In this document: in pieces, positions 45,684 through 56,739 of the stretch
How positions within the stretch are numbered: the first letter of the stretch is position 1
Layout of the letters: each line of letters opens with the position of its first letter
Source: Sphaerolaimus hirsutus
Lineage: Eukaryota > Nematoda > Chromadorea > Monhysterida > Sphaerolaimidae
DNA length: 64,000 nt
Assembly: GCA_964036195.1 (NCBI GenBank)
Contig: OZ038451.1
Location: 9,118,529-9,182,528 of the forward strand
Reading direction: 5' to 3'
Made by a program: the position numbers and the translations under genes
The notes under the pieces: generated by a model
What the model saw: the letters and a program-made list of their open reading frames with translations, nothing else
The model's database searches: none
Told to the model about the DNA's origin: nothing

Positions 45684-45785
45684 CGAATCACAATCGTAAA
45701 CCCTTGAATCCCTCAATTTGGCACTTTGCCCGCTGCGGCTCCGCCCACTTCTCCACGGCAAACTGTCCAGAAACTTTTCAAACAG
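45684..45785 (-). other. Probable 5' UTR exon of the PPM1D-like gene
   Basis: Minus-strand segment about 25-30 bp downstream of a TATA box, ending at a donor (gattcg then gttggt). The coding exon at 45285 is preceded by an acceptor (cccaaaacag) four bases before its ATG, which implies an upstream exon. This segment fits that role and has higher CpG than its surroundings. Confidence 0.45.
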
Positions 45786-45807
45786 CCAGGCCAGTTTGAA
45801 TACACGA

Positions 45808-45815
45808 TTTATATA
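45808..45815 (-). promoter_or_regulatory. TATA box TATATAAA
   Basis: Minus-strand TATATAAA, about 520 bp upstream of the PPM1D-like ATG, properly spaced from the proposed 5' UTR exon. No other motif was identified with confidence. Confidence 0.5.
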
Positions 45816-45821
45816 GAGTGC

Positions 45822-47025
45822 GCGGCATGTTTTTTAATTAATGGGACAGGACGGCCTGCGAAATGTCGGACCGAGTTTTTATAGGAGTTGTGTTTTTGAT
45901 AACGCCCCGCGGAGGTCAACCTAATTCGAAATTTTTTATTTTTTATTTTTCTGCTGCGAGGAGGTTTGAAGGGAAGTTATCAATTTGTTGGCAAGTAATT
46001 CACGCGTAAATAATAATTTGGCGCGTTGCCAAAACGAATACAAGTTTTGTTACGCATTTTTGGCACAATTCCAAGTGAAATCACTCCGACTGACGACATA
46101 AAAAAGCACCCTTGACAAACAGGAAACCTTTCATGTTTGGTCATGCTTGGAATATTGCATACATTCAAACTGAGAAGTCAAACGACCATGCTCTGTATAC
46201 TCATAAGTTTGACTTAATTTGACTTTTTACACAGTTCGATTTTTACAAAACTTCTTTTTTTCCCACCAAGTTCTGAAAATTCATTTTTCCAAAAACTTTT
46301 GAATTTTGACTTATGTACACATTGCTGGCGTGGGGAGTGAAAGGCATTGTCTTATTGTAAGTGTTACCATTTACTGTCAAATATAGAACGTGTAAAACAT
46401 TTGACATCAAAAACGAGACCCCGTTGATAATTTAAGCAACTCAATTTTGATGGATCAAAAATATCTAGGATTTTCTTGAATCATTTTATTCATGTAAGCA
46501 GAGCCAAACCCGGTCTCAGTACTTAGCCAGCACTCTAGAACGAAATCTACCATATCCATTTGAATAAAAACCAAAATTTTGTTTATCATCACTTTATTTT
46601 GCTCTCATCGTTGAATTTGGCGCACAATTTCCCACGTGTGACTTTATTCATGAAAGTACGGTAACATTTTTGTACGGCGGCGCGCAATCCAAAATATCAG
46701 CATGCACTCGAGAATACAAAAACAAGAGACATTAAACTAGACGCATGCTTTTTATTTTATGCAAATTTAACTAGAGCAAAACCCGGTTGTAAATGTATCT
46801 TTTCCCATGTATTAGGGTTTTTTCAGACACATGGATATTGGCACTGTCAAAGTAATTGTGTAATTTTTAATACAAGTAGGTAGCTGAGCGATTTCTGGAA
46901 ATTTCTTTGCCGAGATTCATAGCTTTTTGTGTGCAAGTAAATATAAAAAATACTTTCTGTGTGGCATTACTTTCCCATAGATATTACAATAATATACAAC
47001 AATTGTTGATTCTAGTTGAATCTAC
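45822..47025. other. Intergenic upstream of the PPM1D-like gene
   Basis: AT-rich. I recognise no exon, RNA gene or complete repeat. Confidence 0.4.
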
Positions 47026-47798
47026 CAGAGTTGCGAAAGCGTTTTTACGCTTACCCGAAATACCCGGGTAAATGGTTATTTATACCAGAATTGTTAAAAG
47101 TACTGAACTTTTTCAAAAGTAAACGTAAACGTAAAGTATTTTTATTTTACTCACACATGAGTACAGATAACGTAAAGTATTTCATTTTTACTTTTACGCT
47201 GCGTAAAAGGTGAGTAAAATACTTTTTTTCCAGAGAAAACGTAAAAATGAGTATTTTTTCTCACATTGTTTCTCTTTCAAAAAGTACGCAAGTATGTGAG
47301 TTCCGGAATTTTTTTTGGGAGGAAACGTAAACGTATTTACGCAGTACGCGAGTATACGTCTTTATCGAGTAAATGTAAACTCGGATACTCAAAGCATAAA
47401 ATTTGTCCAGACGGTCAAGTTTTACGCTTTTGAATAAGTGTAAAACAACAAAAACGAAAATGCGATGAGAACGCATAACAAAAAAATCACTGCGTTGCCA
47501 CGAAAAAAGTGGCACATGTACACGTGTTGAAATAGTAATATTTTAACTAGTGAAAATTGTGTCGCCTAGCAATATCATGGCTTCTGATTAGGAATTTAGG
47601 GGGTGATAATGGATTCCGACAATGATGTTGTCACGTAGACAGCACTAAGTCACTAATTTTTGCGCTTACGCTTTTTCTTATGCTTTCCTAGGTATTTTAA
47701 AAATACATTACGCTTTAAGTATCCATACTCAAAATTTTGAAAGTGTATTTACGCTTATGCTTGCGCTTTCCAAAAGTACCCATATTTTAACAACTCTG
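47026..47798. mobile_element. hAT-like GTAAACGTAAA-family element
   Basis: Starts CAGAGTTGCGAAAGCG and ends TTTTAACAACTCTG. The flanks gaatctac and gattctag match at 6 of 8. The interior repeats AAACGTAAACGTAAA and TACCCGGGTA units. Same family as 51119-51630. Confidence 0.75.
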
Positions 47799-47949
47799 GA
47801 TTCTAGAACTTGTCAAGTTTCAAAAAAGTGTTCAGTGGTAAAAATTTGGGTAAAATGACTGGAACTTTATTATTACAATTATTGTGATCATTTAGAACTT
47901 CACCAATAACTTGAAATGTGTGAAATTAGACAAGTTTTCAACAAGACTA

Positions 47950-48448
47950 CCGTATTACCTCGGAAAACCCCCAGCAGGTTTATTATTATGCCAGCAAAAT
48001 TGTTTCATTTCCCCCCCCCCCCATTTTTTCACATATACGTTGAGAATAGGGGTTGGAAATTTGACACTTTATAGTCTGAACTTAATGGAAAACATAAGAG
48101 AGCCAAATTGGACACACACCACGGGCTTGGAATTGGGTCTGAAGCTTAAAATGCGATTTAGGTACTTAAAATCGCATTTTGAGGACTTGTCGACTTTTAG
48201 AATTAGACGCCTCAACTGTATATAACCATAAACCCTTCCCTAACGTCACTCAATCATCGGTTTTAACGTGTGTTCTGCATTGTACAGATCACAAACTGTG
48301 GTATTTGTCATGTACCTTCTTATTACACTCAATTTTAGGGGGGGCGGGGTATTTCGAGGGGGCGGGCAGTTATTATTTCCTCAGCCAAAATTTAGGGGGG
48401 TATTTCGAGGGGGGGTTAATTCAAGGGGGGTTATTTGAGGTAATACGG
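47950..48448. mobile_element. CCGTATT-family element with TA target duplication
   Basis: Starts CCGTATTACCTCGGAAAA and ends TTTGAGGTAATACGG, flanked by TA. G/C-run units lie at both ends, with about 250 bp of unique sequence between. Confidence 0.85.
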
Positions 48449-49180
48449 TACATATCTATTAAATTTTTAAGCTTCAAGAACACTAAGATGACATAAGATG
48501 CCTGGTGAGTTCTCTGTCTTTCAACATATTTACCTTCTATTTTTCATCAACTTTTTTACCCGCTCTTCTATTAGAAGAAATACGATATGCAGCAGTAAAC
48601 TAAACAACAGCCATTAATATTGATTTGATGAACCTAATTAACCCTTAGCTTGCTTTGATAATTAAGATCAACAACTAATAAATTATGAGGCGAAGTTAAT
48701 CATTGTTCTCACTCAAGACCTCGTTAACAAAAATAGAAGTAGTTGTCTTCTCAAAAATTGACTTTACAAGAGCATTTGAGAGACCATGTTTTTTTACAAT
48801 TTTATGCATGTCCACATGATCTCCGTCAACATTTTCTGCTTTTATCTCATATCAAATGATCAAAATCATTGATTTTAAGGCAATTTGTTGGAGAATTTAG
48901 ATAGCATTAATGCTCTGAAACACCACATTCTGCTGTCTACAGCGTCAATTTAATTATGAACAACTGAATTTGCAAAATGATAACATGATAACAATTTATA
49001 TAAAATACAGTCACTTAACGGTTTTTTTGTATTCCACTAGCAAGAACACGATAAGCTGCAATATTTCAAGAAGTACAGTATATATCCAGAATTAATGTAT
49101 TCGAGTTCTCTTCTAAAGCCCTACAATACATGTGACAGGAGTGATGGTCAACACTATAGTATTTAGAGATGGAAGAAACG
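48449..49180. other. Intergenic, nothing recognised
   Basis: AT-rich sequence with no exon, RNA gene or repeat I can support. Confidence 0.4.
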
Positions 49181-49187
49181 TGTGTTC

Positions 49188-49405
49188 CCGAGAGTGATGT
49201 GAAAAGCGCCAGACTTTTGGCGCCAAGCGCCAAAAGCGCCATGGCGCTTTTCAAACTTTAGCGCCAAGCGCCAAAGGCGCCACAGCAAATTGGCACCAAG
49301 CGCCAAAAGCGCCATGGCGCTTTCCCGAACCTTAGCGCCAAGCGCCAAAGGCACCAGGAGCCCATGGCGCCAAGTGCCCATGGCGCCAGCGCCAAAATGA
49401 TTTTG
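49188..49405. mobile_element. GGCGCC-family relic
   Basis: Starts with a diverged terminus (GAGTGATGTGAAAAGCGCC) and contains about a dozen GGCGC/GCGCC units. The right terminus is not clear and no duplication was found. Confidence 0.65.
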
Positions 49406-49499
49406 CTTTTAATGGTACAGGTGAGACACACAGTACCATTTTCTTCAATTTCGATAACTTGTGTTGCCGTGTGTCAAAAACTTGTGCACCAGGTGACAG

Positions 49500-49620
49500 T
49501 AGCCGAAAAAAATTCGCCTCAAGATAGATGGATAGCTTAGCTGGTCTGGGTTAGATAGCTGGCCAATTGGGGTGGTAGTACCAGCCCAGCCCCCCCCCCC
49601 CGCATTGGTGACCTGCACAT
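49500..49620. mobile_element. Fragment of the GATAGATAGCTGAG hAT-like family
   Basis: Contains AAGATAGATGGATAGCT and a C run like the interior of the 529-1035 element; ends are missing. Confidence 0.5.
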
Positions 49621-49907
49621 CTGCAGTTCCATGAGAAAAGTGAGCACACCCTACTGTGACATCCAATATACCACATCAATAACAAAACAAGACAATTTTA
49701 AATCTCATCACTATCTGTGATATGATGCATAATTTATCGCATCACATTGTTGTATACATTCTTTATACAAAGCAAGCAGTGAAAATACCAATCACTATAA
49801 ACAATTAGAAGTGGGAATGCAGAATGTAGATTTTAGAATGTAAATGTTTCGCAGAATTGCATTTTACACAGATCTTTCTGCATCAATTTATGCAGAAAAT
49901 TGTCAAC

Positions 49908-50145
49908 ATTGTGGCGCTTTTTTGGCGCTTTTAAAAACACTAGCGCCAATCGCCAATGGCGCCACGGCACTATAGCGCCAAGCGCCAAAAGCGCCATGGC
50001 GCTTTTCAAAAGTCCAGCGCCAAGCGCCAATGGCGCCACAGCAAAATGGCGCCAAGCGCCAAAGCGCCATGGCGCTTTTTGCTTTGGCGCTAGCGCCAGG
50101 CGCCAGCGCCAGGCGCCAGCGCCATGGCGCTTTCACATCACCATT
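49908..50145. mobile_element. GGCGCC-family relic
   Basis: GGCGC arrays ending in GGCGCTTTCACATCACCA, a one-base variant of the family terminus. The left terminus is degraded. Confidence 0.65.
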
Positions 50146-50189
50146 CCCGACTCTATTGACACATTTTGGGTGCAATTTTGCAAGTGAAT

Positions 50190-50346
50190 TCTGAGCTTTT
50201 TACGTTTTCTCTGGTACCCGGGTAAATCGGCCAGGAAAACGTAACAAAACGTAACGGTATTTTTGGAAAATGTAAATGTAAACGTAAATATAAATAACAG
50301 AATACCCGGGTATTTCAGGTAAACGTAAATACGTTTTTGCAACACT
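50190..50346. mobile_element. GTAAACGTAAA-family fragment
   Basis: GTACCCGGGTAAA and AACGTAAA units, ending in TTTTTGCAACACTG, which resembles the family terminus. Confidence 0.55.
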
Positions 50347-51118
50347 GTATTAGACGCCTCAAATACATTGCATTCTCATTCTTTACATTGCCCCAAAAAA
50401 CAGATTATGAAACAGCTTATTGGCAGTCAATAGGATCGAAGAAATATGGTATATTTTGTCTATACTAATGTATACTGTAGCTTTGCTATAAAGTACATAC
50501 CTAGATAAATAGGTATTCACTGCATGGAATTAACTCAAGGGTGAAGTTTCGTTCTATTTTCCCTTGTGATTTTTAAATGGTGCTAATCCAGGCTGACGCG
50601 TCATTTGAGACTGGTTATTTGAGGGAATATGGTAGGAAGTTCTTTACATTTTGTGAACTTGCCTTACGTTCATTGAAAATGAAAACCAAGCACAATGTAA
50701 ATATTTTTCTGTGAAAATTTATAAAGTAAACAAAAAAAATGAAAATTGGATGCACTGCACATCTGGGCTTAGTAGTAAATCCCTAATCTTGTTTGTGCAT
50801 TAGGCATTAAGCATATAAGCTATACTCATTTTTATCCACATCTCTCTTTATAGTCCAGTGTAATGTCATGATTAGCAATAGAATCTACCGTATACCAACG
50901 GAATAAAAAAACGAAAACTTTACTTTATTTCTTTTCACATTATATTTATCACACTCACTATGGGAGAATTTGGTGCACAATTTTCTACGTCATGTTATTC
51001 ACCACAATACAGTAATGCATTATATTGTGCAGTCAGATCAGTATAACACATGTGTTTTCACTTGCAGTTTTACCTACCCATTCTATTTTTAGCTGTTCAA
51101 TTGATCAATTGAAGCAAG

Positions 51119-51630
51119 CATAGTCGTTAAAACGTATTGACTTTTACTCGATAAATACGTATACTCGAGTACAGAGTAAATACGTTTACGTTTCCTCTGA
51201 AAACAGTTCTGGTACTCGCTGTTATGTATACTTTTTGAAAGTACTCGTGTACAGAAAACGTATTTTAGATCGTCTTTTATATAGATTTTTAAAGTCATAA
51301 AAGGGGAAAAGGGAGAAAATGTGCTAAAAATATGGGAAAGTAGTCGAAAATGGGTATAGAATCGAATATATAGTCAAAAATTGCGTAAAAAAGACAAAAA
51401 GTGATGAAAATGAATGATTTTGAGCGACATTTCTCGAAAATTTAGGTGGCATTTTTCAAAAGTGCTCAAGTTTACGTTTCCTGCAGGGAAAGGTACGTTT
51501 ACTCACGTTTACTCATGAGTAAAAGTAAAAAAAAATGTACTTTACGTTTTCTGTACTCAAGGGGTGAGTAAAAAATAAATACTTAGTTTACATATACTTT
51601 GAAAAAAGTTCAGTACTTTTAACAACTCTG
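51119..51630. mobile_element. hAT-like GTAAACGTAAA-family element, TSD gaagcaag
   Basis: Starts CATAGTCGTTAAAACG and ends TTTTAACAACTCTG. The duplication gaagcaag is exact (51111-51118 and 51631-51638). The interior has ACTCGTGTACAGAAAACGTA-like units and a fragment of the GATAGATAGCTGAG family (51300-51430) inside it. Confidence 0.88.
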
Positions 51631-51825
51631 GAAGCAAGAGAGATGTTTGAATAAAGAGCAAATAAATACTGCATGACTGCACACTTTGTATAGAATGTTA
51701 TCACACTCTTATAATTACAGTCATTAACAAATTAAAACTGAATGGTATAGGAACATCAACAGGGTTAAAGTACATTATTTTTACCAATAAATTGACAAAA
51801 TTTTTGCACCAAAGTCACTCACAAC

Positions 51826-52251
51826 TAGGGTGTCAAAACAATTTTTTTACGGAAAACGAAAACGGAACCGGAAAATTTTTTTCAGCGGCCGGAAAACGGA
51901 AAAAAAATTGCACTTGGCGGAAAACGGAAACGGAAAAAAAATTTCAGCAGTCGGAAAACAGAAAAAGAGGCCGGAAAAACGGAAACGGAAACATCAAATT
52001 TGCACGGAAATGGAAAAACTTGCTGAAATTTTGCTGGAAAACAAATAAAATTTGCTGAAATTTTGCTGGAAGTGGAAAAAATTTGCAGTAATTTTGCTGG
52101 AAACAGAATTTTTTTTACATAATTGACAATCTGCATGAATTTTTACCAGTTTGGCTGATCAGATCTGATCAGGCTGGCGGAAAACGGAACGGAAAACAAA
52201 AAAAATTAGCCTGCGGAAAACGGAAACGGAAAACGGAAATTTGACACCCTA
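51826..52251. mobile_element. hAT-like CGGAAAA-family element, TSD ctcacaac
   Basis: Starts TAGGGTGTCAAAA and ends TTTGACACCCTA. The duplication ctcacaac is exact (51818-51825 and 52252-52259). The interior is CGGAAAACGGAAACGGAAAA units. Apparent Lys/Asn-rich frames are artefacts. Confidence 0.92.
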
Positions 52252-52259
52252 CTCACAAC

Positions 52260-53502
52260 GAGAGAAATGCAAAGCAATGCAATGCAACATTCCTTTTTCA
52301 GATGAGATTTTCTAGAACGGTTACAATCTTATGTGTAGAATATCAAATATGATCGAATATTGAATTTTTTCATTGAATGCTCACGTAGTATCGATATCGA
52401 GTTTCACAAAAAATACACAAGATATGTCAGTACACCATAAAGTTATGTGTAAAATTAACCTCATAAATGGCTCATAAATAAATAATAAACCTTATATTTG
52501 ATTAGCTAAGCTAATGCATTTTTCTTATTCTTTGATTACGGAATATTCAATATTTCGTTTATTATTCCAATAGGTTATGGTAGATGTCCACGAAACGTGT
52601 CCACTATAATAAAGCCTACATTTTTCTATGTCAGTATTGGTTTCTCAGCCGTGCAGAATGTTGTGCTTTCGTTGGTGAAAACGACCCAGTTTACTTTTAT
52701 GATCTTCTGATTTTCAAGGTGATTTAACGGATCAATAATTTTGTGTTTCAATAGAAAGTGTCCATGGGAATGATGTAACAGTGGTGTCGCGGTCACTTTT
52801 TTTCTCGTGAAAAGCTGTCTCTGAAAAAAATAAATAAAAAGCATGGCACTTTGTCCTGCAATAAAGGTTTGTTGGCGTAAACAGCTTTTGAATGGACTAA
52901 ATGTTTTTTTGGACAGTGTTCAACTGCAAAAAAGACTGTCGAAAACGGACAGACAGTCCTGCGTTTTATGTTTCGAAATGATGTGCTTGTGACTTTTCAT
53001 GCGGTAATTTTTTTGCACTTTTTTGTCTATTACTAGGAAATCATTTTTGCTTCTTGCTCTGATATTTTGCAAAATGTCACCGATAAAACCGTCAAAATAA
53101 GGATAAAATGACACCATTCTTCTGTATCAATTTTTGATGTCGATGAACTTGCTCAAAATTCTCGATCACTGGTATATGGATCGAATTTTTATTTCATAAA
53201 ACTGAGTTCGCAAAAACGCGACATGTCTTTTTTATATTTAAAAGTTTGTTACGCTTTTGATGACCCATTTTCGTTACTCCTTCGATGCATTTTATTTCTT
53301 TTGCTTTTCATACATTTTCCGAGTTTATTTTGCGTTCTGACGAATTTTTTGGCACTTCACCAACATATTTTCTATTCATAGTGAAATAACTTTCTACAAA
53401 TCCTTCAGACAGCTGAACTATCATATTGACAGCTTCCAACTAAACTTTTATTATTAAACTCTAATTTCAAATTTAAAATGAACCATTTTCATACAAAATG
53501 CA
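52260..53502. other. Upstream region of the LRR gene
   Basis: AT-rich with no recognised repeat or exon. It should contain the promoter of the gene starting at 53503, but I see no clear TATA box at a suitable distance. Confidence 0.35.
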
Positions 53503-55571
53503 ATGGGTACTAAGATTTTGGCATCATTTACGCACTCTGTGATAATCTATGTTTTTTTTGTTACATTGATTTTATCAATTGGACAAATTTGTGGGCAATC
53601 GGACAATGAAACGAATGGTGAGATTGAAACGAATATTGCCTCGGGATCTGGTCAGTTTTTTAGTAATCGCATTTTATGTCGGGTTGCAACCCCCCAGACC
53701 ACCCAGCTATCTATCTATCCCGGAGGCCGCTCAGCTATCTATCTATCCCGGAGGCAAAATTTTGGGCTACTACCCCCTAGACCCCCCCCCCCCCAAATCG
53801 CCCAGCTATCTACCTATCTGGAGCGATTTTGAGCGAAAATTGGTGTAGTTTCGCAAACCCGCTCATTTTCGCTCAAAATCGCCATTTTTCATACCTTTTA
53901 ATAGATTTTCACTTCCAAAATCATGGTTCTGGTTCCTATTTGCCTATTTTCAGCTATATTTTATACCATATGCTCTTGTATACCCATTTTGAGCCATTTT
54001 ACACCTACTTTCAGCGATTTTTCTCCCCTTTCTTCCTTCTATGCCCCGAAAAAGCCTATACCGTATTGGCTTGTTTTGAGTACCATGCTTGAATTGAGTG
54101 CCATGCTCGAATACAGTGCCAGGGTAACCGCCTTATGAAACAATACAGTGCCATGCTTGAATTGAGTGCCCCCCACACCCAAGCAATAGAAGCAAACATG
54201 GCGCGGGAAGCGCAGTACGTTTAAAAAACGTTAGTGCATGCGAGTGGCTTCTGTTCTGTCGCTTCTGTTGTTAAAAAATGTCCAGTCGTTGTTGTATCTG
54301 AGGCCAGACCACTTAGGATGCTAGTCGTTTGGTATGCTGCCAAAACGCTCACTTAGGATGCTGCAAGGCATCGCTTGACATGACAACTAGCTACACGTCC
54401 ACGTTGTATGCCACCATAAAATCATCTCATGCTTGCTCATCAAATGCGACACTTAAGATGGATTTCATGAGCATTAAAGGTGAATTGAAATTGTTAAATA
54501 TATTTTAAGCATTTTCTGGCCACTTGCCATGTTTTTTATGCTTTTTTACTTCTCAATTAAACTCACATTTTACTTCTCAATTCACTTCTAGCACAGTAAT
54601 GCCTGAAATGCGGCACTACAGCATACTAACTGTGCATTTCCGCGTCATACTAAGTGACCAGCATACTAAATGATGCTTACCCGTTGTATCTAATTGACGC
54701 AGCTGTTGCAATTACATCATAATTACGCAGCTGGAATCTATATACGTACCAAAATATGTATATCGATGTTTATAATGGAATTGACATGCCTTACCAAATA
54801 ATACAGTACCATGCTCGAATTGAGTGCCATGCTCGAATTGAGTGCCACTGTAAGGACGTTGTGAAAAAATACAGTGCCCGGGGTTCAAAACAAGCCGTTA
54901 CGGTATATCGAACCACCACAACCCCCCCCCAAACACCCCCCCAACCCCCCCAGAAAATTTTTCAGCTATCTATCCCTCCAGAGGAGCGATTTGTTATCCA
55001 TCCAACCACTCGGAGGGTCACAATTCAAGATACCCCTGCATACGAGGTTCACGCCCCCCAACCCCCCTTTCCTACCCCTGCCCAAATCCGTACACTTCAT
55101 CAGTGGTTACAATCCATGTATATTATTTACACTGGTCTTGGATGAAGTCCGCAAGTTGGGAAGTAAAAAAAAACAATTTAGAAATGAGAAGTCAAAAATT
55201 AAAAGGGTCGTCTCGTCATTTGCGATTTGTCTTTAAAATTTTTACTTAGCATTTTTTCAAGAGCGAAGTCTTCACAAAAAGAGGGTCGACTAGATTGTTC
55301 AAAATAAATGACGTAAATAAATCAATCATTTTTTCCATCACTAGTTACCCCCTATGCACTTCCAGGGTGCCCCACATCGTGCACATGCACCCCGACCCGG
55401 ATTCAATGCGATGACGTCGAGATAAATCTAGTTCTGCCATTCCTTACTCCCGAACTGATCGAGCTGCACCTGAAACGGGTCGATTTCGAGGGAGACATTT
55501 TGGACCCGGTTCTTTTTACCAACGCTAGTGGATTGGGACATTTGGCGCTGATCGATTGCGATTTGGAGGAG
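53503..55571 (+). CDS. Leucine-rich-repeat secreted/membrane protein, 5' part (partial gene)
   Basis: Exon 1 starts at the ATG at 53503 and ends at 53617 (donor gtgaga) or 53650 (donor gtcagt); both leave the same phase. Residues 1-30 form a signal peptide with a hydrophobic core (SVIIYVFFVTLILSIG), followed by an acidic Asn/Glu linker. Exon 2 (55366-55571, acceptor cacttccag) encodes an LRRNT cap, CPTSCTCTPTRIQC, then leucine-rich repeat sequence (LTPELIELHLKRVDFEGDIL, then GLGHLALIDCDLEE). Such proteins act in cell-surface recognition or signalling (family knowledge). The gene must continue 3', but I find no further exon before the N gap. The intron contains a hAT relic with a second transposon inside it. 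The exact family is unknown. Confidence 0.72.
53690..55038. mobile_element. GATAGATAGCTGAG hAT-like element split by a nested insertion
   Basis: Reverse-oriented copy of the 529-1035 family: 53690-54060 and 54904-55038 are its two halves. The end GATACCCCTG at 55029-55038 matches the family terminus; the other terminus is diverged. It lies in the LRR gene intron. Confidence 0.8.
54061..54903. mobile_element. CCGTATTGGCTTG element nested in the hAT relic, TSD TA
   Basis: Termini CCGTATTGGCTTGTTTTGA and TCAAAACAAGCCGTTACGG. Comparison with the empty site in the 529-1035 copy (agcctatatatcgaacc) shows that exactly TA was duplicated. The ends carry GAGTGCCATGCTCGAATT repeats. The interior includes a separate TTAGGATGCTG-type segment (54300-54690). 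Confidence 0.88.
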
Positions 55572-55604
55572 GTAAATCTGGCGAATTTTTTAGGCGTCCA
55601 CTCA

Positions 55605-55800
55605 GGGGTTTGGTAGATCTGGACCCCCGCGGGGGTTCATATAGATAGTAAATCGCTCCTCCGGAGGGATAGATAGCTGAAAAAAATTGGGGGGGGGGGG
55701 TTCGCGGGGGTTCAATATATAGGCTTTTCCGAGGTTGTAGAAGGAAGAAAAAGGCAAAAAATTGCTAAAAGTAGGAGAAAAACAGCTAAAATTAGCTATC
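55605..55800. mobile_element. Truncated GATAGATAGCTGAG hAT-like copy
   Basis: Begins near CAGGGGTTTGGTAGATCTGG, which matches the family left end, and stops at the tandem repeat at 55801. Confidence 0.65.
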
Positions 55801-56316
55801 GGGTGGGCGCGCCAGCGCCATCCCTCGCTGCCGAGGGAGGGCGCAAGCGACCCACCCATAATATGGTCAGACACACCAAAATGCGGAAATCGCAAATTTA
55901 AAATCGCAATAACTTCGGAACGCAATGCGCTAGTGCAGAACCGACTGCACCATTAAAAAGCCCGTGTCGAAAAGTACCACCATGCAAATTTTCACATACA
56001 ACGGTTGAGTTCGGAGGAAGTTATTACGGATTTTCTTTTTCAAGTAGTGTTGTTGTTCGGGTGGGCGCGCCAGCGCCATCCCTCGCTGCCGAGGGAGGGC
56101 GCAAGCGACCCACCCATAATATGGTCCGACACACCAAAATGCGGAAATCGCAAAATTGAAATCGCAATAACTTCGGAGCGCGACAAGCTACGGCAAAACA
56201 AATTATACCATTGAATAGCCCGTGTCGAAAAGTACCCCCATGCAAATTTTCAGATCAAATGGTCGAGTTGGGAGGAAGTTATTGCACATTTTCTTTTCTA
56301 GACAGTGTTGTTGTCG
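55801..56316. repeat. Two-copy tandem repeat, period 258 bp, with a GC hairpin
   Basis: The unit starting gggtgggcgcgccagcgcca occurs at 55801 and 56059. The copies are about 90% alike. The first 57 bases of each can fold: gggtggg pairs with cccaccc, and ccctcg pairs with cgaggg around a ctgc loop. Each unit continues with GCAATAACTTCGGA and GTGTCGAAAAGTACC segments. Confidence 0.85.
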
Positions 56317-56739
56317 TTGTTCTTGTTCTTGTTCTTCTTGTTCTCCCGACAATCTTCAAACTGCAATAACTTCCTTGAAACACGACCGATTTTCATGGTT
56401 GATGGCTCATATGAAAGAGCATATGATGCCATTTCTTATTTTCGAAAAATTTTTTCACAGGCTCCGCCCACTTTGGTACGGTATCTGTTTGAAATTTTCA
56501 AACCTCAATAAATTTAAAATTTGAATACAAACGGGGCAATAAAAAAAATTTGTTGATGTGTGCCATGACTAGAGCTTTCAAATGAGCCAATTTTTGGCAA
56601 TTTTGGTACAGATTTACAAAAGTTATTCAAGTTTGCTTATTTTGTGTAAAATGCGCAAACATGCCTGAACTACTGCTTGATGTGATACTGAGCATGTGAC
56701 CTTGCATGCTGATTACTTTCAGTCATAAAGTTGTAGTGG

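Noticed and set aside
45573-45761. Separate 62-codon minus-strand protein
   Set aside because: It runs through a good donor into intron sequence; a 5' UTR exon under the TATA box explains the CpG-rich part better.
47026-51630. Array-like spacing of GTAAACG motifs as a CRISPR or satellite
   Set aside because: The motifs have no constant repeat/spacer structure, the genome is animal, and each cluster is bounded by transposon termini.
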